64,000 nt of DNA from Neobacillus sp. OS1-2 (GCF_030915505.1 NZ_CP133265.1:1984001-2048000), one strand, 5' to 3'. Positions 18,723 to 38,915 are shown, counted from the stretch's first letter. Notes: generated by a model from the letters alone, not told the origin. Numbers and translations: made by a program.

Positions 18723-19490
18723 TTGATTTTCGTATTTGATGTAGGGAATACAAATGTTGTCTTAGGTGTTTATCAGGAGGACGAACTTAAGTATCATTGG
18801 CGGATTGAAACAAATCGGAATCGTACAGAAGATGAATTTGGGATGAATATCAAAGCATTATTTGATCATTCAGGATTGTCCTTTTCAGATATTGATGGAA
18901 TTATCATTTCCTCAGTTGTTCCGCCCATCATGTTTGCTTTGGAGAGAATGTGTCAAAAATACTTTCATCTTAAGCCGCTTGTTGTTGGACCAGGGATAAA
19001 AACAGGACTCAATATTAAATATGAAAATCCCAGAGAAGTGGGGGCTGACCGAATTGTTAATGCTGTTGCGGCCATCCATGAGTACGGAAGTCCTCTGATT
19101 ATTGTTGATTTTGGAACAGCAACTACTTATTGTTATGTGAATGAGGAACGCCAATATATGGGGGGGGCAATTGCTCCGGGGGTTGGGATCTCCACAGAGG
19201 CACTTTATTCACGGGCGGCGAAATTACCGCGAATAGAAATTGCCCGCCCAGAAGGGGTCATCGGTAAAAATACCGTTGCTGCGATGCAAGCGGGAATTGT
19301 CTACGGATATGTGGGACAAGTGGAGGGCATTGTCAAACGGATGACGGAGCAAAGCGGGAAGAAACCAACCGTGATTGCGACAGGCGGCCTTGCCCCATTA
19401 ATTGCCAAGGAATCAACCGTAATCGATGTAGTTGATCCATATTTAACATTAAAAGGTCTGCAGCTTATCTATAAGCGAAATATGGGATAA
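18723..19490 (+). CDS. coaX: type III pantothenate kinase
   Basis: 255 residues from TTG 18723, which gives the family N-terminus [11 protein letters not shown]. Other conserved blocks: [28 protein letters not shown]. Phosphorylates pantothenate in the first step of CoA synthesis; the ASKHA-fold type III enzyme is not feedback-inhibited by CoA. Upstream in-frame starts at 18702 and 18714 exist, but the family length favours 18723; its ribosome-binding site is weak. Confidence 0.93.
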   Translation: MIFVFDVGNTNVVLGVYQEDELKYHWRIETNRNRTEDEFGMNIKALFDHSGLSFSDIDGIIISSVVPPIMFALERMCQKYFHLKPLVVGPGIKTGLNIKYENPREVGADRIVNAVAAIHEYGSPLIIVDFGTATTYCYVNEERQYMGGAIAPGVGISTEALYSRAAKLPRIEIARPEGVIGKNTVAAMQAGIVYGYVGQVEGIVKRMTEQSGKKPTVIATGGLAPLIAKESTVIDVVDPYLTLKGLQLIYKRNMG

Positions 19491-19499
19491 GATAATTAG

Positions 19500-19531
19500 A
19501 AAAGCGGCCTCTAGGCGCTGCAGCTAGACGA
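19500..19531 (+). repeat. miniature copy of the dispersed repeat (coaX-hslO)
   Basis: AAAAGCGGCCTCTAGGCGCT then GCAGCTAGACG: collapsed form of the family with a degenerate left arm, ending just before the hslO ribosome-binding site. Confidence 0.6.
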
Positions 19532-19559
19532 TTTGAAACAGCAAGAAGGGAGTTTGACA

Positions 19560-20438
19560 ATGAAGGATTATTTAGTTAAGGCACTTGCCTATGATGGAAA
19601 TGTACGCGCATATGCCGTTCGCACGACTGAGACGGTTAGTGAGGCACAGCGCCGTCATCAAACATGGCGGACTGCATCGGCAGCGCTTGGCCGCACGATG
19701 ACCGCAGGGCTCATGATGGGCGCGATGCTTAAAGGTGAAGATAAACTGACGATAAAAATTAATGGAGGAGGCCCGATTGGTCCCATTGTGGTTGATAGTA
19801 ATGCCAAAGGTGAGGTTCGAGGGTATGTGACCAATCCTGAGGTTGACTTTGAATCGACAGAGAATGGCAAGCTTGATGTCCGCCGTGCGGTCGGTACAGA
19901 CGGGATGCTTGCAGTTGTGAAGGACATCGGGTTGCGTGACTTTTTTTCCGGCCAGGTTCCACTTGTATCTGGTGAATTAGGTGAGGACTTTACCTATTAT
20001 TTCGCAACATCTGAGCAGGTACCTTCTTCGGTTGGAGTTGGTGTTTTGGTTAACCCGGATGACTCCATTTTGGCTGCAGGCGGGTTTATTTTTCAATTAA
20101 TGCCAGGGACGCCAGAGTCCATTATTGAAAAACTCGAAGAACGGTTAAAAACAATTGAGCCGATTTCTGTTTTAATTGAACGAGGTTTGACACCTGAGCA
20201 GATTTTAGAAGAATTATTTGGAAAAGAACAAGTAAAGGTGTTAGAAACAATGGAGGTAAGTTTCCAATGCAATTGCTCTAAAGAGCGTTTTGCAAATGCC
20301 ATTGTAGGGCTAGGTGCAGCTGAAATTACCGCTATGATTGAAGAAGATGGACAGGCTGAGGCCCACTGCCATTTTTGCAATGAAAAATATCTATTTACTA
20401 AGGAAGAACTAGAGGAACTTAAAAAAGAAGCGAAATAA
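19560..20438 (+). CDS. hslO: redox-regulated chaperone Hsp33
   Basis: 292 residues. The C-terminal redox switch has both cysteine pairs, CNC (near 237) and CHFC (near 268), which bind zinc when reduced and form disulfides on oxidation, turning on holdase activity. ATG 19560 with AAGAAGGGAG upstream gives the usual length; the open frame extends nine codons further into repeat sequence and is rejected. Confidence 0.95.
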   Translation: MKDYLVKALAYDGNVRAYAVRTTETVSEAQRRHQTWRTASAALGRTMTAGLMMGAMLKGEDKLTIKINGGGPIGPIVVDSNAKGEVRGYVTNPEVDFESTENGKLDVRRAVGTDGMLAVVKDIGLRDFFSGQVPLVSGELGEDFTYYFATSEQVPSSVGVGVLVNPDDSILAAGGFIFQLMPGTPESIIEKLEERLKTIEPISVLIERGLTPEQILEELFGKEQVKVLETMEVSFQCNCSKERFANAIVGLGAAEITAMIEEDGQAEAHCHFCNEKYLFTKEELEELKKEAK

Positions 20439-20460
20439 CTGTTATCGTGAGGGGAAAAGC

Positions 20461-21351
20461 TTGGGAAAGAAGCAGCTTTGGATGGTTATTGCAGGCCTCA
20501 TTATGCTTAATTGCTTAACGGTGGCCTTTTTCCTCACCAGGGCAAATGAGGTCGGCGGTGCGGCAAGTAATGATGAGACAGTGGCAACCGTGGGGAAAAA
20601 AACTATTTCAAGACAAGAATGGCTGAATGAACTGGAAGCGAGATATGGAAAAGACGTTTTAAAGGAAATGATTGATCATAAGGTCGTGGTGGAAATGGCG
20701 GCGACTTACAAAATAAAAGTATCTGATCAAGATGTTGAGCGGGAATTTAGCATGCTGCAGTCCACTAATAATTCTTTTGGGTCTAAAAACATTCAAAATG
20801 AGAAGAAGTGGAAAGAACAAATTCGAAACACGCTCCTATTAGAAGAACTGTTAACAAAGGACGTAAAAGTTTCGGAGAAAGAATTAAAAGGCTATTATGA
20901 TAAAAATAAAACCCTCTTTAATGTTCCGGATGCCTATCATTTATCACATATAATCGTGAAAACAAAGAAGGAAGCTGTAAAGGCCGCAAAAGAACTGGCA
21001 AATGGATCAAGCTTTTCCGCATTAGCAATGGAACGGTCCATTGAGGAGTTTTCCGCAAATGAAGGCGGCGATATCGGCTATATTAGCGGTGATGATGAGC
21101 GGTATCCGCGTTCCTATATAGAAACGGCTAAAAAGCTAAAGAAAGGTGCGTACAGTAAACCGCTGAAGGTTAAGGAAGGGTATGCACTTGTAAGGCTTGA
21201 AGGAAAATTGAAGGGGAAAAAATATACGTATAATGATGTGAAAGAACAAATTCGCAGGCAAATTGCCCTAGAGCAGATGAAATCGCCGGCTACTGCAGCA
21301 CCCTTTTGGGATGAGGCAAAGGTGGAATGGTTTTATGGCAGTGATAAATAG
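20461..21351 (+). CDS. yacD: membrane-anchored parvulin-type peptidyl-prolyl isomerase YacD
   Basis: 296 residues, TTG start. An N-terminal membrane anchor (about 6-26) is followed by a SurA/PrsA-like region and a parvulin domain (about 155-250, HLSHIIVKTKKEA...GGDIGYISG). By family it would assist folding of exported proteins outside the membrane. No proper lipobox is present, unlike PrsA. Ends at a strong hairpin. Confidence 0.85.
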   Translation: MGKKQLWMVIAGLIMLNCLTVAFFLTRANEVGGAASNDETVATVGKKTISRQEWLNELEARYGKDVLKEMIDHKVVVEMAATYKIKVSDQDVEREFSMLQSTNNSFGSKNIQNEKKWKEQIRNTLLLEELLTKDVKVSEKELKGYYDKNKTLFNVPDAYHLSHIIVKTKKEAVKAAKELANGSSFSALAMERSIEEFSANEGGDIGYISGDDERYPRSYIETAKKLKKGAYSKPLKVKEGYALVRLEGKLKGKKYTYNDVKEQIRRQIALEQMKSPATAAPFWDEAKVEWFYGSDK

Positions 21352-21355
21352 TCAA

Positions 21356-21389
21356 ATTAAAACACAGGATCATACCTGTGTTTTAATTT
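21356..21389. terminator. yacD terminator, symmetrical
   Basis: Perfect long stem TTAAAACACAGG/CCTGTGTTTTAA around a six-base loop, with A and T runs at its ends, so it may work in both directions. Confidence 0.85.
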
Positions 21390-21422
21390 ACGAAAAATTT
21401 TGAAAAACCCTGTGTAAAACGG

Positions 21423-21452
21423 TTGACAAAACCAGTATGAAACTGGTAAATT
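21423..21452 (+). promoter_or_regulatory. cysK promoter with internal inverted repeat
   Basis: TTGACA at 21423 and TAAATT at 21447 (18 bp). ACCAGT-ATGAA-ACTGGT (21431-21447 region) is a perfect inverted repeat filling the spacer, a typical repressor site. CymR controls cysK in B. subtilis and is the obvious candidate, but the match to the CymR box is imperfect. Confidence 0.55.
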
Positions 21453-21492
21453 CTATATATCCAATAAAAATACTCGGAATAGGGGTGCCATT

Positions 21493-22422
21493 ATGGTTCG
21501 TGTAGCAAATTCAGTTTCCGAATTAGTCGGCCAAACACCGATTGTGAAGTTAAACAGATTAGTTGATCAAAATAGTGCAGATGTCTATTTAAAGCTTGAA
21601 TATTTTAATCCTGGCAGCAGCGTAAAGGATCGGATTGCCTTAGCGATGATTGAAGCAGCGGAGGAAAAGGGACTTATTAAGCCAGGTGTCGATACGATTA
21701 TTGAGCCGACAAGTGGTAATACAGGAATTGGACTCGCGATGATTGCCGCAGCGAAGGGGTATAAAGCAGTCTTTGTTATGCCTGAGACGATGAGTTTGGA
21801 AAGAAGAAACCTGCTTAAAGCATATGGAGCAGAGCTTGTGCTAACACCAGGTCCTGAGGGGATGAAAGGTGCAATTGCAAAGGCAGAAGAGCTTGTGAAA
21901 GAGCATGGATATTATTTGCCGCAGCAATTTGAAAACGAGGCCAATCCAGAGGTTCATAGGAGAACGACAGGCAGGGAAATTGCGGAGCAAATGGATAGCC
22001 TTGATGCATTTGTTTCAGGGATTGGAACTGGCGGTACCATTTCCGGTGCTGGTAGCCTCTTACGTGAAAAGTTCCCGGAAGTGAAGATTTATGCAGTAGA
22101 GCCAAAGGATTCAGCGATCCTTTCAGGCGGCAAACCTGGTCCACATAAGCTGCAAGGACTTGGTGCAGGATTTATTCCGGGTACATTAGATACAAGTATT
22201 TATGATGAAGTGATTCAAATTACGACAGAAGAGGCATTTGAGGCATCTCGCCGTGCGGCAAGGGAAGAGGGTATTCTTGGCGGGATTTCTTCAGGAGCAG
22301 CCATTTCCGCAGCCTTAAAGGTGGCGAGTGAGTTAGGAAAAGGTAAAAAGGTGCTCGCGATTATTCCAGATAACGGTGAACGGTATCTAAGTACTGCACT
22401 ATACCAATATGATGTTGAATAA
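21493..22422 (+). CDS. cysK: cysteine synthase A (O-acetylserine sulfhydrylase)
   Basis: 309 residues. PLP lysine in GSSVKDRIA (about 41-49), phosphate-binding TSGNTGIG (about 72-79) and GTGGTISG (about 178). Makes cysteine from O-acetylserine and sulfide; the CysE product encoded at 50.7 kb supplies the substrate. AGGGGTG ribosome-binding site. Single-gene unit between two terminators. Confidence 0.96.
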   Translation: MVRVANSVSELVGQTPIVKLNRLVDQNSADVYLKLEYFNPGSSVKDRIALAMIEAAEEKGLIKPGVDTIIEPTSGNTGIGLAMIAAAKGYKAVFVMPETMSLERRNLLKAYGAELVLTPGPEGMKGAIAKAEELVKEHGYYLPQQFENEANPEVHRRTTGREIAEQMDSLDAFVSGIGTGGTISGAGSLLREKFPEVKIYAVEPKDSAILSGGKPGPHKLQGLGAGFIPGTLDTSIYDEVIQITTEEAFEASRRAAREEGILGGISSGAAISAALKVASELGKGKKVLAIIPDNGERYLSTALYQYDVE

Positions 22423-22431
22423 GAAACATAG

Positions 22432-22464
22432 GGGTGTTGGCGAAAGCCGATGCCTTATTTTTTT
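22432..22464 (+). terminator. cysK terminator
   Basis: GGTGTTGGC-GAAA-GCCGATGCC hairpin, nine pairs including wobbles and a GNRA loop, followed by TTATTTTTTT. It separates cysK from folP, so the pab genes usually found here are absent rather than displaced. Confidence 0.8.
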
Positions 22465-22492
22465 GTAAACCATTCCATTTTTCCTGTATGAT
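22463..22492 (+). promoter_or_regulatory. folP promoter (candidate)
   Basis: TTGTAA, 18 bp, TATGAT, directly after the cysK terminator and about 37 bases before folP. Confidence 0.45.
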
Positions 22493-22528
22493 AAAAGAAG
22501 TGAAAAAATGAGTGTAGGGAGATATGGA

Positions 22529-23371
22529 ATGATAACAGCTCAAGAACAAATTCAGTGCGGCCCATATACCTTGGACTATTCGAAAAAAACCATGGTTATG
22601 GGAATATTAAATGCCACCCCGGATTCCTTTTCGGACGGAGGTAAATTTAATGGAATCGAACGTGCCATTGAACACGCGAAGGAAATGGAAGTGAATGGAG
22701 CGGATATCATTGATGTTGGTGGTGAATCCACACGCCCGGGCTTTGCGGCAGTTTCTTTGGAGGAAGAGCTGGAACGGGTAATCCCCGTGATAAAAGCCAT
22801 TTCTGAACATGTGCAGATTCCTATATCGATTGATACGTATAAAGCAGAGGTGGCAAAGCAGGCTATTGAGGCAGGTGCCCATATCATCAATGATGTATGG
22901 GGTGCAAAGGCAGACGAGCAAATGGGAAAAGTGGCGGCCGAATATAATGTGCCAATTATCTTAATGCATAACCGACGTGACCGAAATTATCAGGTTTTCA
23001 TGCGAGATGTAATCAATGACCTTTATGAAAGCATCACAATGGTGAAAAATGCAGGTGTGAAGGATGAGAAAATTATCCTTGATCCTGGGATTGGCTTTGC
23101 AAAGGACTATCAAGAAAACCTGTTGATGATGCAAAACTTAGATAAGCTCGTCATGCTTGGCTATCCTGTACTTTTAGCAACATCCCGGAAAAGAATGATT
23201 GGCGAAGCGTTAGATCTCCCTGTCCACGAAAGACTGGAAGGTACAGGTGCAACGGTATGCTATGGTATTCAAAAGGGATGTCAGCTTATCAGGGTTCATG
23301 ATGTGAAGGAAATCAGCCGAATGGCGAAAATGATGGATGCGATGATGGGAAAGGGTGTCAGGATTGGATAA
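22529..23371 (+). CDS. folP: dihydropteroate synthase
   Basis: 280 residues. Pterin-binding blocks GILNATPDSFSDGG (about 25-38) and GGESTRPG (about 66-73), both diagnostic. Joins 6-hydroxymethyl-dihydropterin pyrophosphate to p-aminobenzoate; the sulfonamide target. TAGGGAGA lies seven bases before ATG 22529; the earlier ATG at 22508 has no good site. It heads folP-folB-folK-yazB-dusB; pabB, pabA and pabC, which precede it in B. subtilis, are missing. Confidence 0.95.
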   Translation: MITAQEQIQCGPYTLDYSKKTMVMGILNATPDSFSDGGKFNGIERAIEHAKEMEVNGADIIDVGGESTRPGFAAVSLEEELERVIPVIKAISEHVQIPISIDTYKAEVAKQAIEAGAHIINDVWGAKADEQMGKVAAEYNVPIILMHNRRDRNYQVFMRDVINDLYESITMVKNAGVKDEKIILDPGIGFAKDYQENLLMMQNLDKLVMLGYPVLLATSRKRMIGEALDLPVHERLEGTGATVCYGIQKGCQLIRVHDVKEISRMAKMMDAMMGKGVRIG

Positions 23372-23723
23372 AATCTATGTTAATCGGATGGAGTTTTATG
23401 GCTATCATGGTGTTTTCCCGGAGGAAACTAAACTAGGCCAAAGATTTGCTGTTGATTTAGCCGTTTCTGTTGATTTGAAAAAGGCTGGAGAAACGGATGA
23501 ACTCGAATACTCTATTAATTACGGTGAACTATATGAAGTTTGCAAAGAGATTATGGAGGGCAAGCCCTATAAATTAGTGGAGGCTGTTGCTGAGAATATG
23601 GCTGCAACTCTTTTAAAGCGATTTTCCCTTATATACGATGTTACTGTTAAGGTGATAAAGCCGGATCCGCCAATTCCAGGTCATTACCAGTCTGTGGCGG
23701 TAGAAATTACAAGGAGTAGATAA
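23364..23723 (+). CDS. folB: dihydroneopterin aldolase
   Basis: 119 residues from TTG 23364, giving the family start MDKIYVNRMEFYGYHGVFPEE. KPDPPIPGHY near the end is also conserved. Converts dihydroneopterin to 6-hydroxymethyl-dihydropterin. Overlaps the end of folP by eight bases; GTG 23355 is an alternative start. Confidence 0.94.
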   Translation: MDKIYVNRMEFYGYHGVFPEETKLGQRFAVDLAVSVDLKKAGETDELEYSINYGELYEVCKEIMEGKPYKLVEAVAENMAATLLKRFSLIYDVTVKVIKPDPPIPGHYQSVAVEITRSR

Positions 23724-23725
23724 AA

Positions 23726-24253
23726 GTGGAAAATAGAGCATTTATTGCCCTTGGTTCAAATATCGGAAACCGTTATGATAATATAACGAGTGCGATTAAC
23801 TGTTTAACAAGTCATTCTGAAATTAAACTAGCAAATTATTCCTCTGTTTACGAAACAGATCCTGTCGGTTATGAAGATCAGGATTTATTTTTAAATATGG
23901 TAATCGAGATTATGACGGACTTAAGTGCCCTGGAGTTGCTAGAATTTTGCCTTAAGACAGAATTGGAGCTTGGAAGAAAGAGGGAATTAAGGTGGGGTCC
24001 AAGGACAATTGACCTTGACATTCTTACCTTTAACCAAGAGAATATTGAAACGGAGAAGCTTACCGTTCCACATCCAAGAATGGTAGAGCGGTCGTTTGTC
24101 ATGGTACCGCTAGCAGAAATAAACCCCGATCAGAGTATCCCAGGGGTGGATAAACCTCTTAACATAGTGTTGAATGAACTACATGATAAAGAAGGAGTCC
24201 GAATATGGAAGCGGAAAAATGGGGAAGACGTATTCGAGCCTATCGAAAGCTAA
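23726..24253 (+). CDS. folK: 6-hydroxymethyl-dihydropterin pyrophosphokinase
   Basis: 175 residues. ALGSNIGNR near the start and RWGPRTIDLDIL (about 90-101) are the HPPK signatures. Uses ATP to activate the pterin for FolP. GTG start with AAGGAG ten bases upstream. Its 3' end overlaps yazB by 49 bases. Confidence 0.95.
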   Translation: MENRAFIALGSNIGNRYDNITSAINCLTSHSEIKLANYSSVYETDPVGYEDQDLFLNMVIEIMTDLSALELLEFCLKTELELGRKRELRWGPRTIDLDILTFNQENIETEKLTVPHPRMVERSFVMVPLAEINPDQSIPGVDKPLNIVLNELHDKEGVRIWKRKNGEDVFEPIES

Positions 24254-24411
24254 AGGGTTATACACAGGAAGGCTTTTCGAGGGAATTAGGTGTATCGGTA
24301 TCAATTTTGGGAGAGATTGAAAGAGGGAATCGTCTGCCGGCAGGCGATTTACTTGAGAGAATCGCTCACTCCTTGAGAATAAGTATAGAAGATTTAAAGC
24401 CAAAAGAATAA
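24205..24411 (+). CDS. yazB: small XRE-family HTH protein YazB
   Basis: 68 residues, almost entirely one Cro/CI-type helix-turn-helix (RAYRKLKGYTQEGFSRELGV). GAAGGAG ribosome-binding site inside folK. The overlap with folK matches the bacillus folate operon. Its target is unknown. Confidence 0.88.
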   Translation: MEAEKWGRRIRAYRKLKGYTQEGFSRELGVSVSILGEIERGNRLPAGDLLERIAHSLRISIEDLKPKE

Positions 24412-24412
24412 A

Positions 24413-24500
24413 GAAACGTGCAAGTGCCCAGGTCAGCGGTGAATGGCCTAGAGTGGACACTAAAAAGTGCAGGTCCCGATGGATTACCCGGGTGCTGGAT
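24413..24500 (+). repeat. divergent copy of the dispersed repeat (yazB-dusB)
   Basis: The left half (GCAAGTGCCCAGGTCAGCGG, then ATGGCCTAGAG) follows the long repeat. The interior is replaced by unrelated sequence and the end is GGGTGCTGGA. The terminal stem AGTGCCC/GGGTGCT survives through wobble pairs. Confidence 0.55.
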
Positions 24501-24518
24501 TAGGAGGAAGATAGTTGG

Positions 24519-25520
24519 ATGTTGAAAATTGGTAATATCGAAATAAAGAATCCAGTTGTCCTGGCACCGATGGCAGGAGTCTGTAACTCTGCATTTCGCC
24601 TTACGGTAAAAGAGTTTGGCGCAGGTCTAGTTTGTGCTGAAATGGTCAGTGATAAAGGTATTGTTCTAAAAAATGAAAAAACAATGAATATGCTCTATAT
24701 CGATGAACAGGAAAAACCGTTAAGTTTGCAAATTTTTGGCGGTGAAAAAGAAACATTGGTGGAAGCAGCTAAATTTGTCGATCAAAATACCAATGCCGAT
24801 ATCATTGATATCAATATGGGCTGCCCGGTACCGAAAATCACCAAATGTGATGCCGGAGCCAAATGGCTGCTAGATCCAAATAAAATCTACGAAATGGTCT
24901 CTGCGGTTGTTGCGGAGGTTGAAAAGCCTGTAACGGTCAAAATGCGGATGGGCTGGGATGAAGACCATATTTTTGCTATAAAAAATGCCCAGGCTGTTGA
25001 ACGTGCGGGCGGAAAAGCAGTTGCTCTACATGGCCGTACCCGTGTGCAAATGTATGAAGGAAAGGCTAATTGGGATATTATTCGTGAAGTGAAGCAGTCC
25101 ATTACCATTCCTTTGATTGGTAACGGGGATGTACAGACACCGCAGGATGCGAAAAGAATGCTGGATGAAACAGGTGTTGATGGAGTTATGATTGGCAGAG
25201 CTGCTTTAGGGAACCCGTGGATGATATACCGTACGGTGCAATATTTAGAAACCGGGAAGTTAATGGCAGAGCCGTCTGTTCGCGAAAAAATGGATGTCTG
25301 TATCCTTCATCTTGATCGTTTGATTGCTTTGAAAAGTGAGTACATCGCCGTCCGTGAGATGCGTAAGCATGCGGCATGGTATTTAAAAGGTGTTCGCGGC
25401 AATGGACGGGTCCGAAATGCGATTAATGAATGTCAGACGAGAGAAGATCTCGTTACATTGTTAACTGGATTGGCAGTAGAGGCTGAGGAAATGGAACAAA
25501 ACGAAGCAATTGTTGGCTGA
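24519..25520 (+). CDS. dusB: tRNA-dihydrouridine synthase B
   Basis: 333 residues. FMN TIM-barrel with APMAGVCNSAFR (about 16-27), MGCPVPKITKCDAGAKWL around the catalytic cysteine (about 101) and GNGDV / DGVMIGRAALGNPW near 200-230. Reduces specific uridines in tRNA. TAGGAGGAAG precedes the start. Last gene of the folate cluster. Confidence 0.96.
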   Translation: MLKIGNIEIKNPVVLAPMAGVCNSAFRLTVKEFGAGLVCAEMVSDKGIVLKNEKTMNMLYIDEQEKPLSLQIFGGEKETLVEAAKFVDQNTNADIIDINMGCPVPKITKCDAGAKWLLDPNKIYEMVSAVVAEVEKPVTVKMRMGWDEDHIFAIKNAQAVERAGGKAVALHGRTRVQMYEGKANWDIIREVKQSITIPLIGNGDVQTPQDAKRMLDETGVDGVMIGRAALGNPWMIYRTVQYLETGKLMAEPSVREKMDVCILHLDRLIALKSEYIAVREMRKHAAWYLKGVRGNGRVRNAINECQTREDLVTLLTGLAVEAEEMEQNEAIVG

Positions 25521-25568
25521 GTTTGACTTTCCCAGGTTCATTTTCTATAATTACGTTGTTACTAAGTG

Positions 25569-25597
25569 CTGCCAGTAGAATAACTGGCAGTTTTTAT
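25569..25597 (+). terminator. dusB terminator
   Basis: CTGCCAGT/ACTGGCAG stem with a six-base loop and a following T run. Confidence 0.9.
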
Positions 25598-25686
25598 TCT
25601 ATATAAATACTTTTTTGATGTCTGAACTGTCAAGTTTGTGTAAAATAATAAAGTATGTAAAAAAAATCGGTGAGTATTTACATAAG

Positions 25687-25832
25687 AAAAGCGGAAGTGC
25701 CCTGTTCAGCGGCGTATGGCCTTGAGCACTCCAACTGAGATAAAGGAAACACGGTAAACGTAGTGAACCGATGTTGACTTATCGTAGGGCGGAGAGCGAA
25801 GGACATTAGCCGCTAGGGCGCTGGAGCTGGAC
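25687..25832 (+). repeat. long copy of the dispersed structured repeat (dusB-lysS)
   Basis: About 146 bp from AAAAGCGGAAGTGCCC to GGGCGCTGGAGCTGGACA, in gene orientation. Terminal stem as in the other copies; the inner stem reads ACACGGT/ACCG-A-TGT where the copy at 9754 has ACACGAA/TTCG-A-TGT, a double compensating change. Fills most of the 344-base gap before lysS. Confidence 0.88.
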
Positions 25833-25837
25833 AATAA

Positions 25838-27349
<1,512 letters not shown>

Positions 27350-27353
27350 TTGA

Positions 27354-27379
27354 GAAAAGCGCAAGGGCCTTGGAGTTAG
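27354..27379 (+). repeat. remnant of the dispersed repeat (after lysS)
   Basis: AAAAGCGCAAGGGCCTTGGAG just after the lysS stop: a decayed miniature copy. Confidence 0.45.
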
Positions 27380-27419
27380 AAATTCTAAAAGCCAAATATA
27401 AATTCTGATACTATTAAAA

Positions 27420-27446
27420 GGTGCCGGTACTTCCGGCGCTTTTTTA
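27420..27446 (+). terminator. lysS terminator
   Basis: GTGCCGG/CCGGCGC stem with a TTTTTT tail. Confidence 0.82.
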
Positions 27447-27515
27447 TTATGACTATCATGGAGGAGTTAGAATATTTTTACTTTGCCTAATCCGTAAAAA
27501 AAGCATAAAAAGCTA

Positions 27516-27544
27516 TTGCACACTATCATTATTGGTGGTATATT
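27516..27544 (+). promoter_or_regulatory. rRNA promoter P1 of operon 1
   Basis: TTGCAC, 17 bp, TATATT. First of two tandem promoters, as in B. subtilis rrn operons. Confidence 0.7.
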
Positions 27545-27598
27545 AATATCTGTTGCTGCGAGACAGTAACTTAAAGAAAAAAGAAATTAAAAAAGTTG

Positions 27599-27627
27599 TT
27601 GACTTTAAGTTAATAACTTGGTAAGAT
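27599..27627 (+). promoter_or_regulatory. rRNA promoter P2 of operon 1
   Basis: TTGACT, 17 bp, TAAGAT. The leader that follows carries the boxA-like TGTTCTTTGAAAAC (27658-27671) needed for rRNA antitermination. Confidence 0.75.
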
Positions 27628-27756
27628 GATTAAGTCGCTTTTGAGCGATTGAGTAATTGTTCTTTGAAAACTAAACAAACAAAAACGTCAACAAACAATA
27701 TTTTTTAGTTTCAATATAGATGAAACTAAGCCAACGTAACAAATGAGCTAATCAAC

Positions 27757-32547
<4,791 letters not shown>

Positions 32548-32626
32548 AAATAATAAGAAAACTCGTTTTTACAAAAACTTCTTCTGCATTATCTAGTTTT
32601 GAGGGAATGATACCTCTAACTTTATT

Positions 32627-32744
<118 letters not shown>

Positions 32745-32754
32745 TGTTATCAAT

Positions 32755-32830
32755 GGAGGATTAGCTCAGCTGGGAGAGCATCTGCCTTACAAGCAGAGGG
32801 TCGGCGGTTCGAACCCGTCATCCTCCACCA
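32755..32830 (+). tRNA. tRNA-Val (TAC)
   Basis: 76 bases, full cloverleaf, anticodon loop CTTACAA, CCA encoded. Ten bases after the 5S gene, so it is processed from the rRNA transcript. Confidence 0.97.
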
Positions 32831-32849
32831 TATTTATTCCAAACTACAT

Positions 32850-32925
<76 letters not shown>

Positions 32926-32948
32926 CTTTTGCTAGATTACCTATTCAC

Positions 32949-33024
32949 GGGTTATTAGCTCAGTTGGTAGAGCATCTGACTCTTAATCAGAGGGTCGAAG
33001 GTTCGAACCCTTCATAACCCACCA
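32949..33024 (+). tRNA. tRNA-Lys (CTT)
   Basis: 76 bases, anticodon loop CTCTTAA, CCA encoded. Nearly identical to the next tRNA outside the acceptor stem. B. subtilis, as I recall, has only TTT lysine tRNAs, so this is an extra reader of AAG. Confidence 0.95.
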
Positions 33025-33066
33025 ATAAATCATAATCTGTAATAAACTAGGAAACAATTCTTATAC

Positions 33067-33142
33067 GAGCCATTAGCTCAGTTGGTAGAGCATCTGACTT
33101 TTAATCAGAGGGTCGAAGGTTCGAATCCTTCATGGCTCACCA
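33067..33142 (+). tRNA. tRNA-Lys (TTT)
   Basis: 76 bases, anticodon loop CTTTTAA, CCA encoded. Occupies the usual Lys position of the trnJ-type array. Confidence 0.97.
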
Positions 33143-33176
33143 AAGTTTTTTGCACTAGCAAATAACTTTCAATATT

Positions 33177-33258
33177 GCGGGTGTGGCGGAACTGGCAGAC
33201 GCACCAGACTTAGGATCTGGCGCCGCAAGGCGTGGGGGTTCGACTCCCTTCACCCGCA
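33177..33258 (+). tRNA. tRNA-Leu (TAG)
   Basis: Class II tRNA with a long variable arm, anticodon loop CTTAGGA. The CCA end is not encoded (A is followed by TTG), so it must be added by the nucleotidyltransferase. Confidence 0.95.
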
Positions 33259-33268
33259 TTGTTTTTAT

Positions 33269-33340
33269 GCGGAAGTAGTTCAGTGGTAGAACACCACCTT
33301 GCCAAGGTGGGGGTCGCGGGTTCGAATCCCGTCTTCCGCT
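33269..33340 (+). tRNA. tRNA-Gly (GCC)
   Basis: 72 bases to the discriminator, anticodon loop TTGCCAA. No CCA is encoded. Confidence 0.95.
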
Positions 33341-33350
33341 CTCTATTTTT

Positions 33351-33439
33351 GCCGGGGTGGCGGAACTGGCAGACGCACAGGACTTAAAATCCTGCGGTAG
33401 GTGACTACCGTACCGGTTCGATTCCGGTCCTCGGCACCA
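33351..33439 (+). tRNA. tRNA-Leu (TAA)
   Basis: 89 bases, class II with a long variable arm, anticodon loop CTTAAAA, CCA encoded. Confidence 0.96.
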
Positions 33440-33474
33440 AAGTTTTTTGCGAAAGCAAAATAACTTACAATAAT

Positions 33475-33551
<77 letters not shown>

Positions 33552-33559
33552 TTATTTTT

Positions 33560-33636
33560 CGGGAAGTAGCTCAGCTTGGTAGAGCACTTGGTTTGGGACC
33601 AAGGGGTCGCAGGTTCGAATCCTGTCTTCCCGACCA
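33560..33636 (+). tRNA. tRNA-Pro (TGG)
   Basis: 77 bases, anticodon loop TTTGGGA, CCA encoded. Confidence 0.97.
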
Positions 33637-33654
33637 TTTAAATAGTATTAATTT

Positions 33655-33730
33655 GGGGCCTTAGCTCAGCTGGGAGAGCGCCTGCTTTGCACGCAGGAGG
33701 TCAGCGGTTCGATCCCGCTAGGCTCCACCA
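33655..33730 (+). tRNA. tRNA-Ala (TGC)
   Basis: 76 bases, anticodon loop TTTGCAC, CCA encoded. Last of the ten; the operon 2 promoter starts 22 bases later. Confidence 0.97.
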
Positions 33731-33751
33731 AAACCTTTTTTAAAAAACATG

Positions 33752-33780
33752 TTGACAATCTATTTTAACTTTGTTAATAT
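33752..33780 (+). promoter_or_regulatory. promoter of rRNA operon 2
   Basis: Perfect TTGACA, 17 bp, TAATAT, followed by the same boxA leader as operon 1 (identical from 33800). Only one promoter is visible here, against two for operon 1. Confidence 0.8.
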
Positions 33781-33904
33781 AGAAAAGTCGCACAAGCGAA
33801 GTAATTGTTCTTTGAAAACTAAACAAACAAAAACGTCAACAAACAATATTTTTTAGTTTCAATATAGATGAAACTAAGCCAACGTAACAAATGAGCTAAT
33901 CAAC

Positions 33905-38585
<4,681 letters not shown>

Positions 38586-38664
38586 AAATAATAAGAAAAC
38601 TCGTTTTTACAAAAACTTCTTCTGCATTATCTAGTTTTGAGGGAATGATACCTCTAACTTTATA

Positions 38665-38782
<118 letters not shown>

Positions 38783-38787
38783 AAATG

Positions 38788-38816
38788 AAGGACAATCCAA
38801 TTGGATTGTCCTTTTT
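38788..38816 (+). terminator. terminator of rRNA operon 2
   Basis: AAGGACAATCCAA/TTGGATTGTCCTT hairpin followed by T residues, six bases after the 5S gene. Confidence 0.92.
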
Positions 38817-38915
38817 GACGTTTTATTAGCCTTTATCTTATTTACAACTTTTGATTTTAAATGAATATAGGTTTCACAACCGTGAAATTTGGAGAAAATC
38901 ATTAGTAGTGATTCG

